From FEN-1350 sp964386005 (lineage in GTDB: Bacteria; Planctomycetota; Phycisphaerae; Sedimentisphaerales; Anaerohalosphaeraceae), in contig CAYLSB010000051.1 in NCBI GenBank assembly GCA_964386005.1, positions 1-35,530 on the forward strand: a stretch of 35,530 bases of DNA. Reading direction: 5' to 3'. Every line of letters begins with the position of its first letter. Position 1 is the first letter of the stretch. The position numbers and the translations under genes are program-made. The notes under the pieces are model-generated. The model saw nothing but the letters and a program-made list of their open reading frames with translations, had not been told where the DNA came from and ran no database searches. Positions 1 to 7,084 of the stretch are shown here, in pieces.

Positions 1-18
1 TATACCACAACCTCCACC

Positions 19-594
19 TTATACCCTGGTCCAGTTTTTGGGGAGTAGTATAGTCTTTTTATTAACCCAAGCGTTAATGATTTTACGTGATTCCTCTGCC
101 TCTTGAACAAAGTTTAATTGTTTAATCCCAGCACCATAGTATTTTCTTATCACTTCCAAAAATTCTTTAAAAAAGAATTCACCTTTCTGACACCAGAGAG
201 CATTAGCTACTCGTAATTCATACCCACCTACATTATCCTTGGTATTTAATTTCTTTTCTAAGTTGCCAACAGCCTGGTGAAGACGTTCTCCTGGTAAAGT
301 AAAGTGTAAAATTTTGGCCATTTGTTTTTGCGTTTCACCACCTGCACCAGCGTATGTCATGGCCAATGCCGTCGATATACTGTACGGTGAAAAAAATAGA
401 TTACCATTTGGCTTGATAGCATTGTGGTCATTTTTAAGTTGATGATACAAATCAAATGCAAATTCGCTGTTGTCTGAGGCGATTTTATAAACATCATCTT
501 CAATGAGTTTCTCCTCTGATGCAGCATGTGTTAAATACGATAAGACCGACATCAAACCCACTAAGATAATACCGGATAAAACGCATCGATTCAT
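19..594 (-). CDS. Serpin, N-terminal half only (truncated)
   Basis: The 191-residue product starts with a Sec-type signal peptide (hydrophobic stretch at about residues 8-24). It then matches the N-terminal half of serpins: an FAFDLYHQL helix, the NLFFSPYSIS motif, TYAGAGGETQKQM, an LRVANALWCQ strand and INAWVNKKT. Serpins are normally about 370-420 residues and act as suicide protease inhibitors through a C-terminal reactive loop. That half is absent here, because the frame stops after a short unrelated tail. Only 18 bases of window remain beyond the stop, so a frameshift, a real truncation and an assembly break cannot be told apart. An AAAGG-type ribosome site precedes the ATG at 594. The gene is A+T-rich compared with the rest of the window, which fits transfer; bacterial serpins are sporadic. 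The family call is firm; function as an inhibitor is unlikely in this form. Confidence 0.75.
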   Translation of the reverse strand: MNRCVLSGIILVGLMSVLSYLTHAASEEKLIEDDVYKIASDNSEFAFDLYHQLKNDHNAIKPNGNLFFSPYSISTALAMTYAGAGGETQKQMAKILHFTLPGERLHQAVGNLEKKLNTKDNVGGYELRVANALWCQKGEFFFKEFLEVIRKYYGAGIKQLNFVQEAEESRKIINAWVNKKTILLPKNWTRV

Positions 595-729
595 AGTGTT
601 TACCTTTTACATTGATAAACTTGTTATTTTCCCGTTTTTCTTTATTGGTTAATTCTTCCAACCGCTGCTCTAATAGTGGCGACGCAGAAAAATTGGCTAC
701 AAAATCATCGAGTTGTCCTTCGGATATTT

Positions 730-1095
730 TTATAGCATAGCTCTCCTGTGACCTTGGGCAAATATTGAGCGAATAGTTTTGGTATCGTTTTCCTTGTCGG
801 TAATCTGTGATGGAAATGATGGGTATCGCTTGAGCAAGTCCAGCCATGTTTCTTTGTAGAGCAGGAGAGTCTTTGGTTTGAGATTGCGGGCCATATCCTT
901 CTTCGTGTGTACGGCAGAATGGCAATTAAGGCACACAACGATCAAGTTGGCTTCGGTGTTCTCCCCGCCGAGTTCGACTGGGACAATGTGATGTATCTCG
1001 ACCTCCTTGCTGTGCCAACATACGTTGCAGGTACAATGGGACTCAACGAGTAACTTTGCTTCCAGCGATCCTGATATCTTCTTTCTCTTCGCCAT
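730..1095 (-). CDS. HNH endonuclease family protein
   Basis: The 121-residue product carries a compact HNH nuclease module. A CNVC pair is followed by VEIHHIVPVELGGENT, then NLIVVCLNCHSAVH, giving two CxxC zinc knuckles and the catalytic HH..N..H pattern (residues about 23-63). The start at 1095 is well supported by GGAGG six bases upstream of the ATG. The C-terminal part (LLLYKETWLDLLKRYP) is a typical extension of free-standing HNH proteins. The frame ends at 730, while another minus-strand frame stays open from 925 down to 500 and reads protein-like (KISEGQLDDFVANF...), so a frameshift near 745 may have cut the real C-terminus. Substrate and role are unknown; no restriction or phage partner is visible next to it. 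Confidence 0.8.
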   Translation of the reverse strand: MAKRKKISGSLEAKLLVESHCTCNVCWHSKEVEIHHIVPVELGGENTEANLIVVCLNCHSAVHTKKDMARNLKPKTLLLYKETWLDLLKRYPSFPSQITDKENDTKTIRSIFAQGHRRAML

Positions 1096-1225
1096 GATAT
1101 ACCTCCCTATTCCTCGTTCCTACGTGCAAAAGACGCTTTCAGATTTCGTGTTGAAGTCATGCGAAGATCGTCCTAATGATAATTTATCGCCTGTCCAGTG
1201 GCGACGCTCGTCCATCCGTTGAATA

Positions 1226-1254
1226 ATTGTCTATAAGCAGAGGGAGATAGTCAA
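1226..1254 (-). promoter_or_regulatory. Candidate promoter for the HNH gene
   Basis: On the minus strand TTGACT (1249-1254) is followed after 17 bases by GACAAT (1226-1231). It points toward the HNH gene but would leave a leader of roughly 125 bases. This is only a motif match. Confidence 0.3.
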
Positions 1255-1319
1255 GGAAATCCCCTGATATTTTATGGGAATTTATTATGGGCGGCCACGG
1301 GGAACCCCTCCCTTCAATG

Positions 1320-1336
1320 GGCACACGCCGTGTGCC
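1320..1336. repeat. Palindrome, 7-base arms
   Basis: Arms GGCACAC and GTGTGCC flank a 3-base loop; the match is perfect. Confidence 0.6.
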
Positions 1337-1350
1337 ACTACACAAGACAC

Positions 1351-1368
1351 ACAACCGAGGACGGTTGT
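1351..1368. repeat. Palindrome, 7-base arms
   Basis: Arms ACAACCG and CGGTTGT flank AGGA, followed by GCTACA. A degenerate second copy starts at 1561. Confidence 0.6.
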
Positions 1369-1379
1369 GCTACAACTGG

Positions 1380-1400
1380 ATTCCGGGTCAAGCCCGGAAT
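1380..1400. repeat. Palindrome, 8-base arms
   Basis: Arms ATTCCGGG and CCCGGAAT flank a 5-base loop; the match is perfect. Confidence 0.6.
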
Positions 1401-1416
1401 GACACGGATCAAAAAA

Positions 1417-1454
1417 GGGGTCAAACCCTCAACCGCATTAAAGGGTTCGACCCC
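1417..1454. repeat. Inverted repeat, 13-base arms
   Basis: GGGGTCAAACCCT pairs with AGGGTTCGACCCC with one mismatch over a 12-base loop. A runs lie just outside both arms. Confidence 0.55.
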
Positions 1455-1459
1455 AATGC

Positions 1460-1509
1460 AAAAAAAGGATCAGACACCCGAACCAATTTAAGGTGTCAGA
1501 CCCCTTTTT
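1460..1509. repeat. Inverted repeat flanked by A and T runs
   Basis: A left arm ending in CAGACACC faces a right arm GGTGTCAGACC followed by six or more T. It could act as a bidirectional terminator, but it closely resembles the neighbouring repeat at 1417-1454 in plan, so a dispersed repeat is as likely. Confidence 0.5.
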
Positions 1510-1534
1510 TGTCTTGTATTCGTTTCGGCTGGAT

Positions 1535-1548
1535 ACCGGCGTTCGCCG
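1535..1548. repeat. Palindrome, 6-base arms
   Basis: CCGGCG and CGCCGG flank TT, inside a GGATACCGGCGTTCGCCGG context that resembles the ATTCCGGG element at 1380. Confidence 0.5.
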
Positions 1549-1586
1549 GCATGGCAAAACAACAACCGGGACGGATGTGCTACATT

Positions 1587-2180
1587 TCACGGCCACATGA
1601 ATTCTTTGATGCCGGTAAAGATGATCTGTGCGGCGATGCCGGTCAGCATCAGGCCGGTAATCTTCATCATCATTGCCAGGCCCTTATGGCCGAGCCATTT
1701 TCCGATCGGCACGGCCATAAACAAAAACACCGAGATCAGCAGCACTGCGGAGGTGATCGCCGCGGCGGCGATGGCCTTTTCGGCCGGTTCGCTGATTTCC
1801 ATTCCCAACACCAGCAGGGTGCCGATCGTTCCGGGGCCGACGATCAGCGGGATCGCCAGCGGGATGATCGCGAAATCGCCTTCCTTGTCATGAACCATCT
1901 CCATGCGTTTTCCCGTTACCATGCCGATCGAGTTGAGAAACAGCAGCGTGCCGGCGCCCACCTGAAAGGCGGGTACGGTGATTCCCAGAACCTTGAAGAT
2001 CAGGTTGCCGAAAAAATACACGACCATGCTGATCACAAAGATCGCCACGCTGGTTCGCAGGGCACATCGGGTCTGCGTTCGCCGATCCATGCCGTCCGAG
2101 AGCAGCAGGAACATCGATACGGAAAAAAACGGCGATAAGATAACAAACACCTTGACCAGGATATCGACAAATAAAGCCAT
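1587..2180 (-). CDS. MarC/NAAT-family inner-membrane protein
   Basis: The 197-residue product has about six hydrophobic helices and the MarC family hallmarks: an N-terminal KVFVILSPFFSVSMFL segment in place of the usual NP-containing helix, FQVGAGTLLFLNSI, and the signature AIPLIVGPGTIGTLL near residue 110. Family length is about 200-220 residues, so the gene looks complete. Members are integral membrane proteins of uncertain function: early links to multidrug resistance were not upheld, and one branch was proposed to transport neutral amino acids. The ATG at 2180 is the natural start because the first transmembrane helix begins immediately. It stands alone, with the repeat mosaic on its downstream side. 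Family assignment is confident; a physiological role is not. Confidence 0.9.
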   Translation of the reverse strand: MALFVDILVKVFVILSPFFSVSMFLLLSDGMDRRTQTRCALRTSVAIFVISMVVYFFGNLIFKVLGITVPAFQVGAGTLLFLNSIGMVTGKRMEMVHDKEGDFAIIPLAIPLIVGPGTIGTLLVLGMEISEPAEKAIAAAAITSAVLLISVFLFMAVPIGKWLGHKGLAMMMKITGLMLTGIAAQIIFTGIKEFMWP

Positions 2181-2353
2181 TGCGTTTTCCTTGAACTTGT
2201 GGGAAATCCGGCCGACGCTTACCTGGCCGATCGAGGAATAGTATCCCTTCCCTTCCTTGCGCCGTCAATACCCTTTGTTGGATCTTGAACGCCAGTGTAC
2301 CTAAGGAATCATGCATTGCAGGTTGGATCTCGGGACGCTCAAGAATGTCCAGA

Positions 2354-4660
2354 TTACTCTTCGTGTACGACGGTACTCTGGTGTTGCTGATACATCCGTA
2401 AACGTCCGGCGATATCCTGTGCCATGGCGAGTTTTCCGCTGGCCTGGGCCATTTTCACGGCGCGTTCGGCAGATTTTATCGCCTGCTCGAATTGCCCGGC
2501 GGCGGCATAATTGGCGGCCATCTGGTCATGGAAACCGGGTGCCCGGTCGATGTCGGGCTGCAAGGCAATCGCCTTCTGGTACTGTTCCACCGGTTCTTTG
2601 ATCTTTCCCAGATTGGCCAGAGTGATCGCCAGGTGGTATCGGATTTTGGCGTTCTGCGGTGCGGATTGGGCGGCTTGCATCATGGCCCCCGCGGCATCGG
2701 ACCAGTTGCTTGTCTGGGTGTAGGCCAAGCCGAGGTTGTAATACATGTCGGGTGCGTTGTATTGTATGTTCAAGCCGTTGGGTAACAGGCGTACGGCCTC
2801 TTTTAAATGCGTGACGGCCTCGGGGGCCCGTTTCTGGTGCAGGAGGGCGTACCCCAGATCGTACTGATTGCATCCATCGGCCGGATCAAGCCATACGGCC
2901 TCCCGCAAATGTTCCATGCCGGCCGCGGGTTGGGCCTTGACGTTGTACAACAGAAATCCCAGCGACCGATGCGCGCCGGCGTTGTTCGGATTCAGGGAAA
3001 GCGTCTTTTCGTACATTTCGATCGCGCGGTCGGTATCGCCCTGACGATAAAATTCATTCCCGGCCCGCTGAAAGGAATAATCGTTGAGGAACTGTTCCCG
3101 GATGCTCGCGATGGCGTCAGGAGCGAGGTTCACAAATTCGGGGATATTGGCCGCACGGTCGTTCGACGTAAACCAATCCAGAACGATCGGAACGCTGCTT
3201 TGGCCGTTTTCGTCGATGTGCGTCAGCATCAGCTTCGTGTAGGGTGAGTCGGTTTTGCTTGAATATACAAGCCATTTCCCGTTGGGCGAAAAACTGTGCC
3301 AGGAATTCATCGCAGGGCCATTGCATTCGAGTTTTCGCGGCGTACCCCCGGCAGCGGGAAGGATATACAATTCGCTATCCGGCTGAAGCAGCATGTAGCT
3401 GTTGGCTTTACAGAAGACGATCCATTTGCCATCGGGAGAGAACCGGGCGAAGTAATTGCTCATGCCGTCGGCGCTGGCGCCTTCGATGGGTTCGGGCGTG
3501 CCTCCTTTACCATCGTTGAAGGGTATGCGGTACAGGTCAAAGCGGAATTCCTTTCGGTCGCGGACGAATTCCCGGCATTCTTCCTGCGTCAAAAGAATTT
3601 TTCCCTGATCGGATTTGAGTTCATAGGCCCTGGCCCTGGCGAAGACAATCCACTTGCCGTCGGGGCTCCAAGTGGGATTGCTCTGTACGAATTCGGGATC
3701 GTCGGCTCCGGACAGGGCGGCATATTCTTTTGTTTGTCTATCATATACAGCCAATATTCCCTTGATCGGGAAGAAAAGCTGCGAATAGGCGAGATCGTCC
3801 TGCGGGACGAATACGGAACGGTCCTTGACGGTACTGATGGAGTAGCGGCCGTCGGGCGAAACCTGGCTGAGGAGGCCGAAAGTCGGCTGGTTGTCCCGGC
3901 GGTTGTAATCGCTCCAGGTAATAAGATCGCTGGTGGCCAGCGTCATCGTCCGTGCGGTTCGAGTGATGACATAGGAGGCCTTGTTGTTGGCGTAGTCCAC
4001 GTCCATACCCAACACGGATCCGTCGGCGGAAAACGAATGGCAGTTTCCGCAAACCGGCATTTTTTCCAATACAATCGGGGGCTGGTTTCGGGATGCTACG
4101 GATCCGAAACGCCATCGGATGAGACGGGGATCCTTGACGGCGTCCTGAAAGGGCAGGTTCACCTCGCGATAGAAGATCGGTGCGGCGACGGGATCGCTTG
4201 ACGTGGCGATGTGTACTCTACCGGCGGAGACGGCGCCGCCTTCAAAGCCCAGAACCTGCACTGTCGCCGGACCTTTCATAGAGCGGCTTTTGATCTGCTC
4301 CCAGCGTTTTTCATCCGGCAGCCACTTTGTTTCGCCGCAGATTTGCCGGATGGGTTCGGAGCCATCGGTAAAATCCACGCGAACCAGCCATCCCTTGCGG
4401 GGCTGGGTATCCGTCCATCGAAATTGAATCGGGGCGATATCCCTCGGAAGCAAGGCCATATTCGCAGGTTGATCGATGGTGATCGACGGAAGGTTTTCCG
4501 TGTTGTCGGAATCGGCAAGAACGGTTTCGACATCGGAGATTATTCTGGATCGGCTGAACGATCGAAAGACAAACAATCCCCCCGTAATCGCCGCGATCGC
4601 CACAAGAATACCGCCCGCGGCAACGACGCCCCGAACAAACCTCCGCAACTCCCAATTCAC
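2354..4660 (-). CDS. Membrane-anchored beta-propeller/TPR protein with CXXCH motif
   Basis: This 768-residue protein has an N-terminal transmembrane anchor (residues about 11-33) and a domain in the region 60-200. A CGNCH motif follows at 204-208, the CXXCH signature of c-type heme attachment. Next come at least four TolB/PD40-like blades with SPDGKWIVF-type repeats (about residues 268-466), then five or six tetratricopeptide repeats (about 533-745). The body is therefore expected outside the cytoplasm, anchored by the first helix. The start is a GTG at 4660 with GAGAGG upstream. Propeller plus TPR domains suggest a scaffold or binding protein. The heme motif could be real, since the following residues (SFSADG) resemble those in cytochrome-like domains, but no distal Met ligand can be assigned by eye. 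No partner genes adjoin it. No specific function can be named. Confidence 0.85.
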   Translation of the reverse strand: MNWELRRFVRGVVAAGGILVAIAAITGGLFVFRSFSRSRIISDVETVLADSDNTENLPSITIDQPANMALLPRDIAPIQFRWTDTQPRKGWLVRVDFTDGSEPIRQICGETKWLPDEKRWEQIKSRSMKGPATVQVLGFEGGAVSAGRVHIATSSDPVAAPIFYREVNLPFQDAVKDPRLIRWRFGSVASRNQPPIVLEKMPVCGNCHSFSADGSVLGMDVDYANNKASYVITRTARTMTLATSDLITWSDYNRRDNQPTFGLLSQVSPDGRYSISTVKDRSVFVPQDDLAYSQLFFPIKGILAVYDRQTKEYAALSGADDPEFVQSNPTWSPDGKWIVFARARAYELKSDQGKILLTQEECREFVRDRKEFRFDLYRIPFNDGKGGTPEPIEGASADGMSNYFARFSPDGKWIVFCKANSYMLLQPDSELYILPAAGGTPRKLECNGPAMNSWHSFSPNGKWLVYSSKTDSPYTKLMLTHIDENGQSSVPIVLDWFTSNDRAANIPEFVNLAPDAIASIREQFLNDYSFQRAGNEFYRQGDTDRAIEMYEKTLSLNPNNAGAHRSLGFLLYNVKAQPAAGMEHLREAVWLDPADGCNQYDLGYALLHQKRAPEAVTHLKEAVRLLPNGLNIQYNAPDMYYNLGLAYTQTSNWSDAAGAMMQAAQSAPQNAKIRYHLAITLANLGKIKEPVEQYQKAIALQPDIDRAPGFHDQMAANYAAAGQFEQAIKSAERAVKMAQASGKLAMAQDIAGRLRMYQQHQSTVVHEE

Positions 4661-4823
4661 AAACCTCTCTCAATCCTCAAGACACGTATCGCATGAGTTC
4701 GCGGAAAACGGCAAACCCATCCTCATCCAACCACATTATTTTGTTCACGGATTACCGAGTGACGTGAACAAATCCACCCTCCGTCACCGTATCGGGATAC
4801 GGGCGAAAACATCCGCCTATACA

Positions 4824-4849
4824 AGTTCGGCCCCTTTGGGGGCCGAACT
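4824..4849. repeat. Strong hairpin in the 4661-4943 gap
   Basis: AGTTCGGCCCC (4824-4834) pairs perfectly with GGGGCCGAACT (4839-4849) over a 4-base loop. No T run follows on either strand, so it is not a classical terminator. It lies downstream-facing to neither neighbour: both flanking genes are on the minus strand, msrA ending at 4944 and the propeller gene starting at 4660. It could aid termination of msrA or be another dispersed palindrome. Confidence 0.5.
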
Positions 4850-4943
4850 CTACCTCCGGCCATGTTCGATTCAAAATGGCCTTATCAACCAATATCATTG
4901 TACCACATAGGATATATCAATGCAATGCCCTGCTGAGAAACAA

Positions 4944-5618
4944 TCACAGATGGCAGTTTTCAAGACCTTTCTTTTCCAGATATCTCTGATGGTATTCCTC
5001 CGCACGATAGAAGGGCCCGGCCGGGGCGATAATCGTTACAATCGGGCGGCGGAAGCGTTTGGCAATGGTCTGTTGCCGCTTGGATTGTCGAGCGGCAATT
5101 TCCTGTTCCGGTGAAAAGGTGAAAATGACCGAGCGGTACTGGGTACCGACATCCGGACCCTGGCGGTTTAAGGTGGTCGGATCATGGTTGGCCCAGAAGA
5201 CCTCAAGAAGTTGCTCGTAGCCGACTTTGGTCGGATCAAATTCGATTCGAATCACTTCGGCATGTCCGGTACGATTGGTGCAGACGTCCTTGTAGCTTGG
5301 ATTGACGGTATGGCCGCCGGAATAGCCCACGGCCGTATCGACTACGCCCGGAACCTTGCGGAAAGTCGCCTCAACACCCCAGAAACATCCCGCTCCAAAC
5401 ATAGCGACTTGACGGCCGGGCGGGGGAGGGGTATCCGGCTTGAGCATGGCGGGGGATTCGGGTACGCCGGGAGAAATATTAGACGGCTGATCGGTATTCA
5501 TAGATGGGTCCTTCTCGGCAGCTTGGGTATTGATCGTATCGATAACCGCTTTCCATTGTCGGTCATCGCAGCCAGAGATACAAAGAATAGACAAAAATCC
5601 GACAATTAATAACGACAT
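4944..5618 (-). CDS. msrA: Peptide-methionine (S)-S-oxide reductase MsrA, predicted lipoprotein
   Basis: MsrA reduces methionine-S-sulfoxide in oxidised proteins. The product has the family core: GAGCFWGVEATF with the catalytic Cys (residue 78 in the 224-residue form), the VVDTAVGYSGG segment, GHAEVIRIEFDP, and the C-terminal YHQRYLEKKG..NCHL with a candidate recycling Cys (222). Ahead of the domain stands a lipoprotein signal ending LCISGC (lipid Cys 17) and a Pro-rich linker, so the enzyme is probably tethered outside the cytoplasm. I chose the ATG at 5618 because AAAGG stands five bases upstream. An apparent -35/-10 pair at 5669-5696 also excludes the longer frame that begins at 5696. No MsrB domain is fused and none lies nearby. 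Confidence 0.93.
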   Translation of the reverse strand: MSLLIVGFLSILCISGCDDRQWKAVIDTINTQAAEKDPSMNTDQPSNISPGVPESPAMLKPDTPPPPGRQVAMFGAGCFWGVEATFRKVPGVVDTAVGYSGGHTVNPSYKDVCTNRTGHAEVIRIEFDPTKVGYEQLLEVFWANHDPTTLNRQGPDVGTQYRSVIFTFSPEQEIAARQSKRQQTIAKRFRRPIVTIIAPAGPFYRAEEYHQRYLEKKGLENCHL

Positions 5619-5668
5619 TTTTACCTTTGGTCCTATCATCGTATTCAGATTCCTTACTACCTTGCCGT

Positions 5669-5696
5669 ATTGTACCTCCAGACGTTGTACGCTCAA
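5669..5696 (-). promoter_or_regulatory. Promoter of msrA
   Basis: On the minus strand TTGAGC (5691-5696) and TACAAT (5669-5674) are separated by 16 bases. This gives a start of transcription about 40 bases before the msrA ATG. Confidence 0.5.
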
Positions 5697-5862
5697 GGCG
5701 GATTTTGGTTCCGAAGGTTTCGAGCGAAAAGACCCAATAAATATCGCTTGACAGTTGTTTCAGGCAGATAAAGATACATTCGAAATCGATATGCGAACGA
5801 ATTCGGTCGAGGTGTATTACATCGTATTTCTCCAGTCATGAAAATATTGAGATTTTGGGCCT

Positions 5863-5891
5863 TTGACCTAGCCGATCTTACCTTGTACGAT
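5863..5891 (+). promoter_or_regulatory. Promoter of the QueG-like gene
   Basis: TTGACC (5863-5868), a 17-base spacer and TACGAT (5886-5891). The -10 box ends only 7 bases before the ATG at 5899, so transcription should begin at or next to the start codon. The gene has no Shine-Dalgarno sequence, which agrees with a leaderless transcript. Confidence 0.55.
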
Positions 5892-5898
5892 TATCCCT

Positions 5899-6621
5899 AT
5901 GACGTTTGAAGAAATCATCCATTGTGCGATTCCAAATCCGGACCGGCATCTTGTCGGATATGCCGATATGGAGAACCTGTTGGCGCCGGCGTATCGACGA
6001 TTTCGGTATGCGGTCGTTGTCGGGCGAAAAATGGATGATGACATTGTGGATTCCATCCAGGCCGGTCCCACCCGGCAATATTCCTCCCTCTATCATCAGG
6101 TGAATCGGGAATTATCCGAGGTTTTGGATTGTATGGCCAAGGCATTGTCAGGGAAAGGCATCGAGAATCAACCCATTTATCCCACGGTGTCGGACGATGA
6201 AGTGACGGCGAATTATTACCAGACCCTGCGTTTGGATTTTTCGCATAAGATGGTTGCAACGCGGGCCGGAATCGGATGGATCGGAAAAACCGATTTGCTC
6301 GTTACGCGAAGATTCGGTCCCCGCGTGCGGCTGGCCAGTCTTCTTGTGGACTATCCGATTCCCAATCCGGGAACGCCGATTGTGGAAAGTTCATGCGGTC
6401 GTTGTGATGTATGCGTGAAAGCATGTCCCGCTCAAGCCGCGACGGGGCAGGGGTGGCATGCCGGGATCGATCGCGATGAATTTTTTAATGCCTTCCAATG
6501 TCGCGAAAAATGCCGCGAGCTTTCACTGAAACATCTCGGCGAAGTTATCAGTTTATGCGGGATTTGTGTTTCGGTTTGCCCAGTTGGGAAAAGCCGGGCA
6601 AGCGTCCTGACACGTCCTTGA
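5899..6621 (+). CDS. Short QueG-like iron-sulfur protein
   Basis: The 240-residue protein has the core of the epoxyqueuosine reductase family. It shows an AGIGWIGKTDLLVTRRFGP segment (residues about 123-141), matching the AGLGWIGKN...GS block of QueG. Two [4Fe-4S] clusters follow: CGRCDVCVKACP (Cys 166, 169, 172, 176) and CGICVSVCP (Cys 220, 223, 227), with Cys 201 or 205 available. QueG is about 310-380 residues and carries extra C-terminal sequence that is missing here; the cobalamin-binding N-terminal region also looks shortened. It is therefore safer to call it a QueG-like ferredoxin-type reductase than true QueG. No other queuosine gene is visible. The ATG at 5899 follows directly on a promoter, with no ribosome site. 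Confidence 0.8.
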   Translation: MTFEEIIHCAIPNPDRHLVGYADMENLLAPAYRRFRYAVVVGRKMDDDIVDSIQAGPTRQYSSLYHQVNRELSEVLDCMAKALSGKGIENQPIYPTVSDDEVTANYYQTLRLDFSHKMVATRAGIGWIGKTDLLVTRRFGPRVRLASLLVDYPIPNPGTPIVESSCGRCDVCVKACPAQAATGQGWHAGIDRDEFFNAFQCREKCRELSLKHLGEVISLCGICVSVCPVGKSRASVLTRP

Positions 6622-6631
6622 AGAGTGCCCC

Positions 6632-7036
6632 TTACAGTGAAAATTCTTTGGGCGGATTGCCGGAGAAATCGGCGATGACGGCCCTGGCCTGATCCAGGTA
6701 AAACAGTTCAAAGCCCGGATTGTCGGGCGTCTGGTAGATCGTCCGCAGGATTTCGTTTTGTTCGAAGATTTTCTTTTTGATGTTCAGATCCCTGGAGAAG
6801 ACAACCTTGCCGCTCAGACGAATCCACGCAAACGCCGAGTTGCATGTGCAGATTTCCACCCACGGTTGTTTCTGGATTTCCTTGTACACCGGCTTGGCGT
6901 TGCCCGTGCAGTAATACAGCTTGCCGCCCTGCTCCAACATGAACTGGAATGGCCGGACTTTGGGTTTTCTGTCAAGGCCGACCGTCGCAAAATACTGCAC
7001 CGGATTGGTCTTCAGAAACTCTACGACCTCTTTCAT
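6632..7036 (-). CDS. Pyridoxamine 5'-phosphate oxidase-family flavoprotein
   Basis: The 134-residue single-domain protein matches small PPOX/split-barrel FMN-binding proteins: FATVGLDRKPKVRPFQFML, KLYYCTGNAKPVYKEI, PWVEICTCN, and WIRLSGKVVF. Such proteins bind FMN or F420-like cofactors and often reduce small molecules; the substrate cannot be read from sequence. The ATG at 7036 follows AAGGAAGG. It lies directly downstream of a MarR gene on the same strand. It has its own promoter, whose spacer contains the same inverted repeat found at the marR promoter, so it is almost certainly the regulated target of that repressor. It converges on the QueG-like gene with 10 bases between the stops. Confidence 0.88.
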   Translation of the reverse strand: MKEVVEFLKTNPVQYFATVGLDRKPKVRPFQFMLEQGGKLYYCTGNAKPVYKEIQKQPWVEICTCNSAFAWIRLSGKVVFSRDLNIKKKIFEQNEILRTIYQTPDNPGFELFYLDQARAVIADFSGNPPKEFSL

Positions 7037-7054
7037 ACCAACCTTCCTTTCTCA

Positions 7055-7084
7055 TATTTAGTTCGTACACGAACGAATGGTCAA
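7055..7084 (-). promoter_or_regulatory. PPOX-gene promoter with MarR-type operator
   Basis: On the minus strand TTGACC (7079-7084) and TAAATA (7055-7060) are 18 bases apart. The perfect inverted repeat GTTCGT-AC-ACGAAC (7061-7074) fills the spacer and abuts the -10 box. The same repeat in the same register occurs at 7570-7583. Confidence 0.75.

Larger units (their letters stand above)
1320..1585. repeat. Mosaic of palindromic intergenic repeats
   Basis: The 490 bases between the HNH gene and the marC-family gene (1096-1586) hold no convincing gene. From 1320 on the DNA is a chain of at least six short inverted repeats of different sequence, set almost end to end. One element (ACAACCG...CGGTTGTGCTACA, 1351-1375) recurs in altered form at 1561-1583. 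Two others carry flanking A or T runs. This layout is typical of small dispersed intergenic palindromes rather than of one terminator. Copies elsewhere in the genome would prove it. Confidence 0.65.

Noticed and set aside
1320..1585. CRISPR array
   Set aside because: The repeats are palindromes of different sequence, not one direct repeat with even spacers, and no cas genes are present.
1287..2138. Long plus-strand open frame of about 280 codons
   Set aside because: It spans the palindrome mosaic and runs antisense to the MarC-family gene; its translation is low-complexity (many His, Gln, Asp, Arg) with no domain.
3296..4201. Long plus-strand open frame opposite the propeller/TPR gene
   Set aside because: It mirrors the codon pattern of the minus-strand gene and has no ribosome site or recognisable motif.
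5748..5780. Promoter TTGACA...TACATT upstream of the QueG-like gene
   Set aside because: The spacer is 21 bases, too long; the TTGACC-17-TACGAT pair at 5863-5891 fits better.
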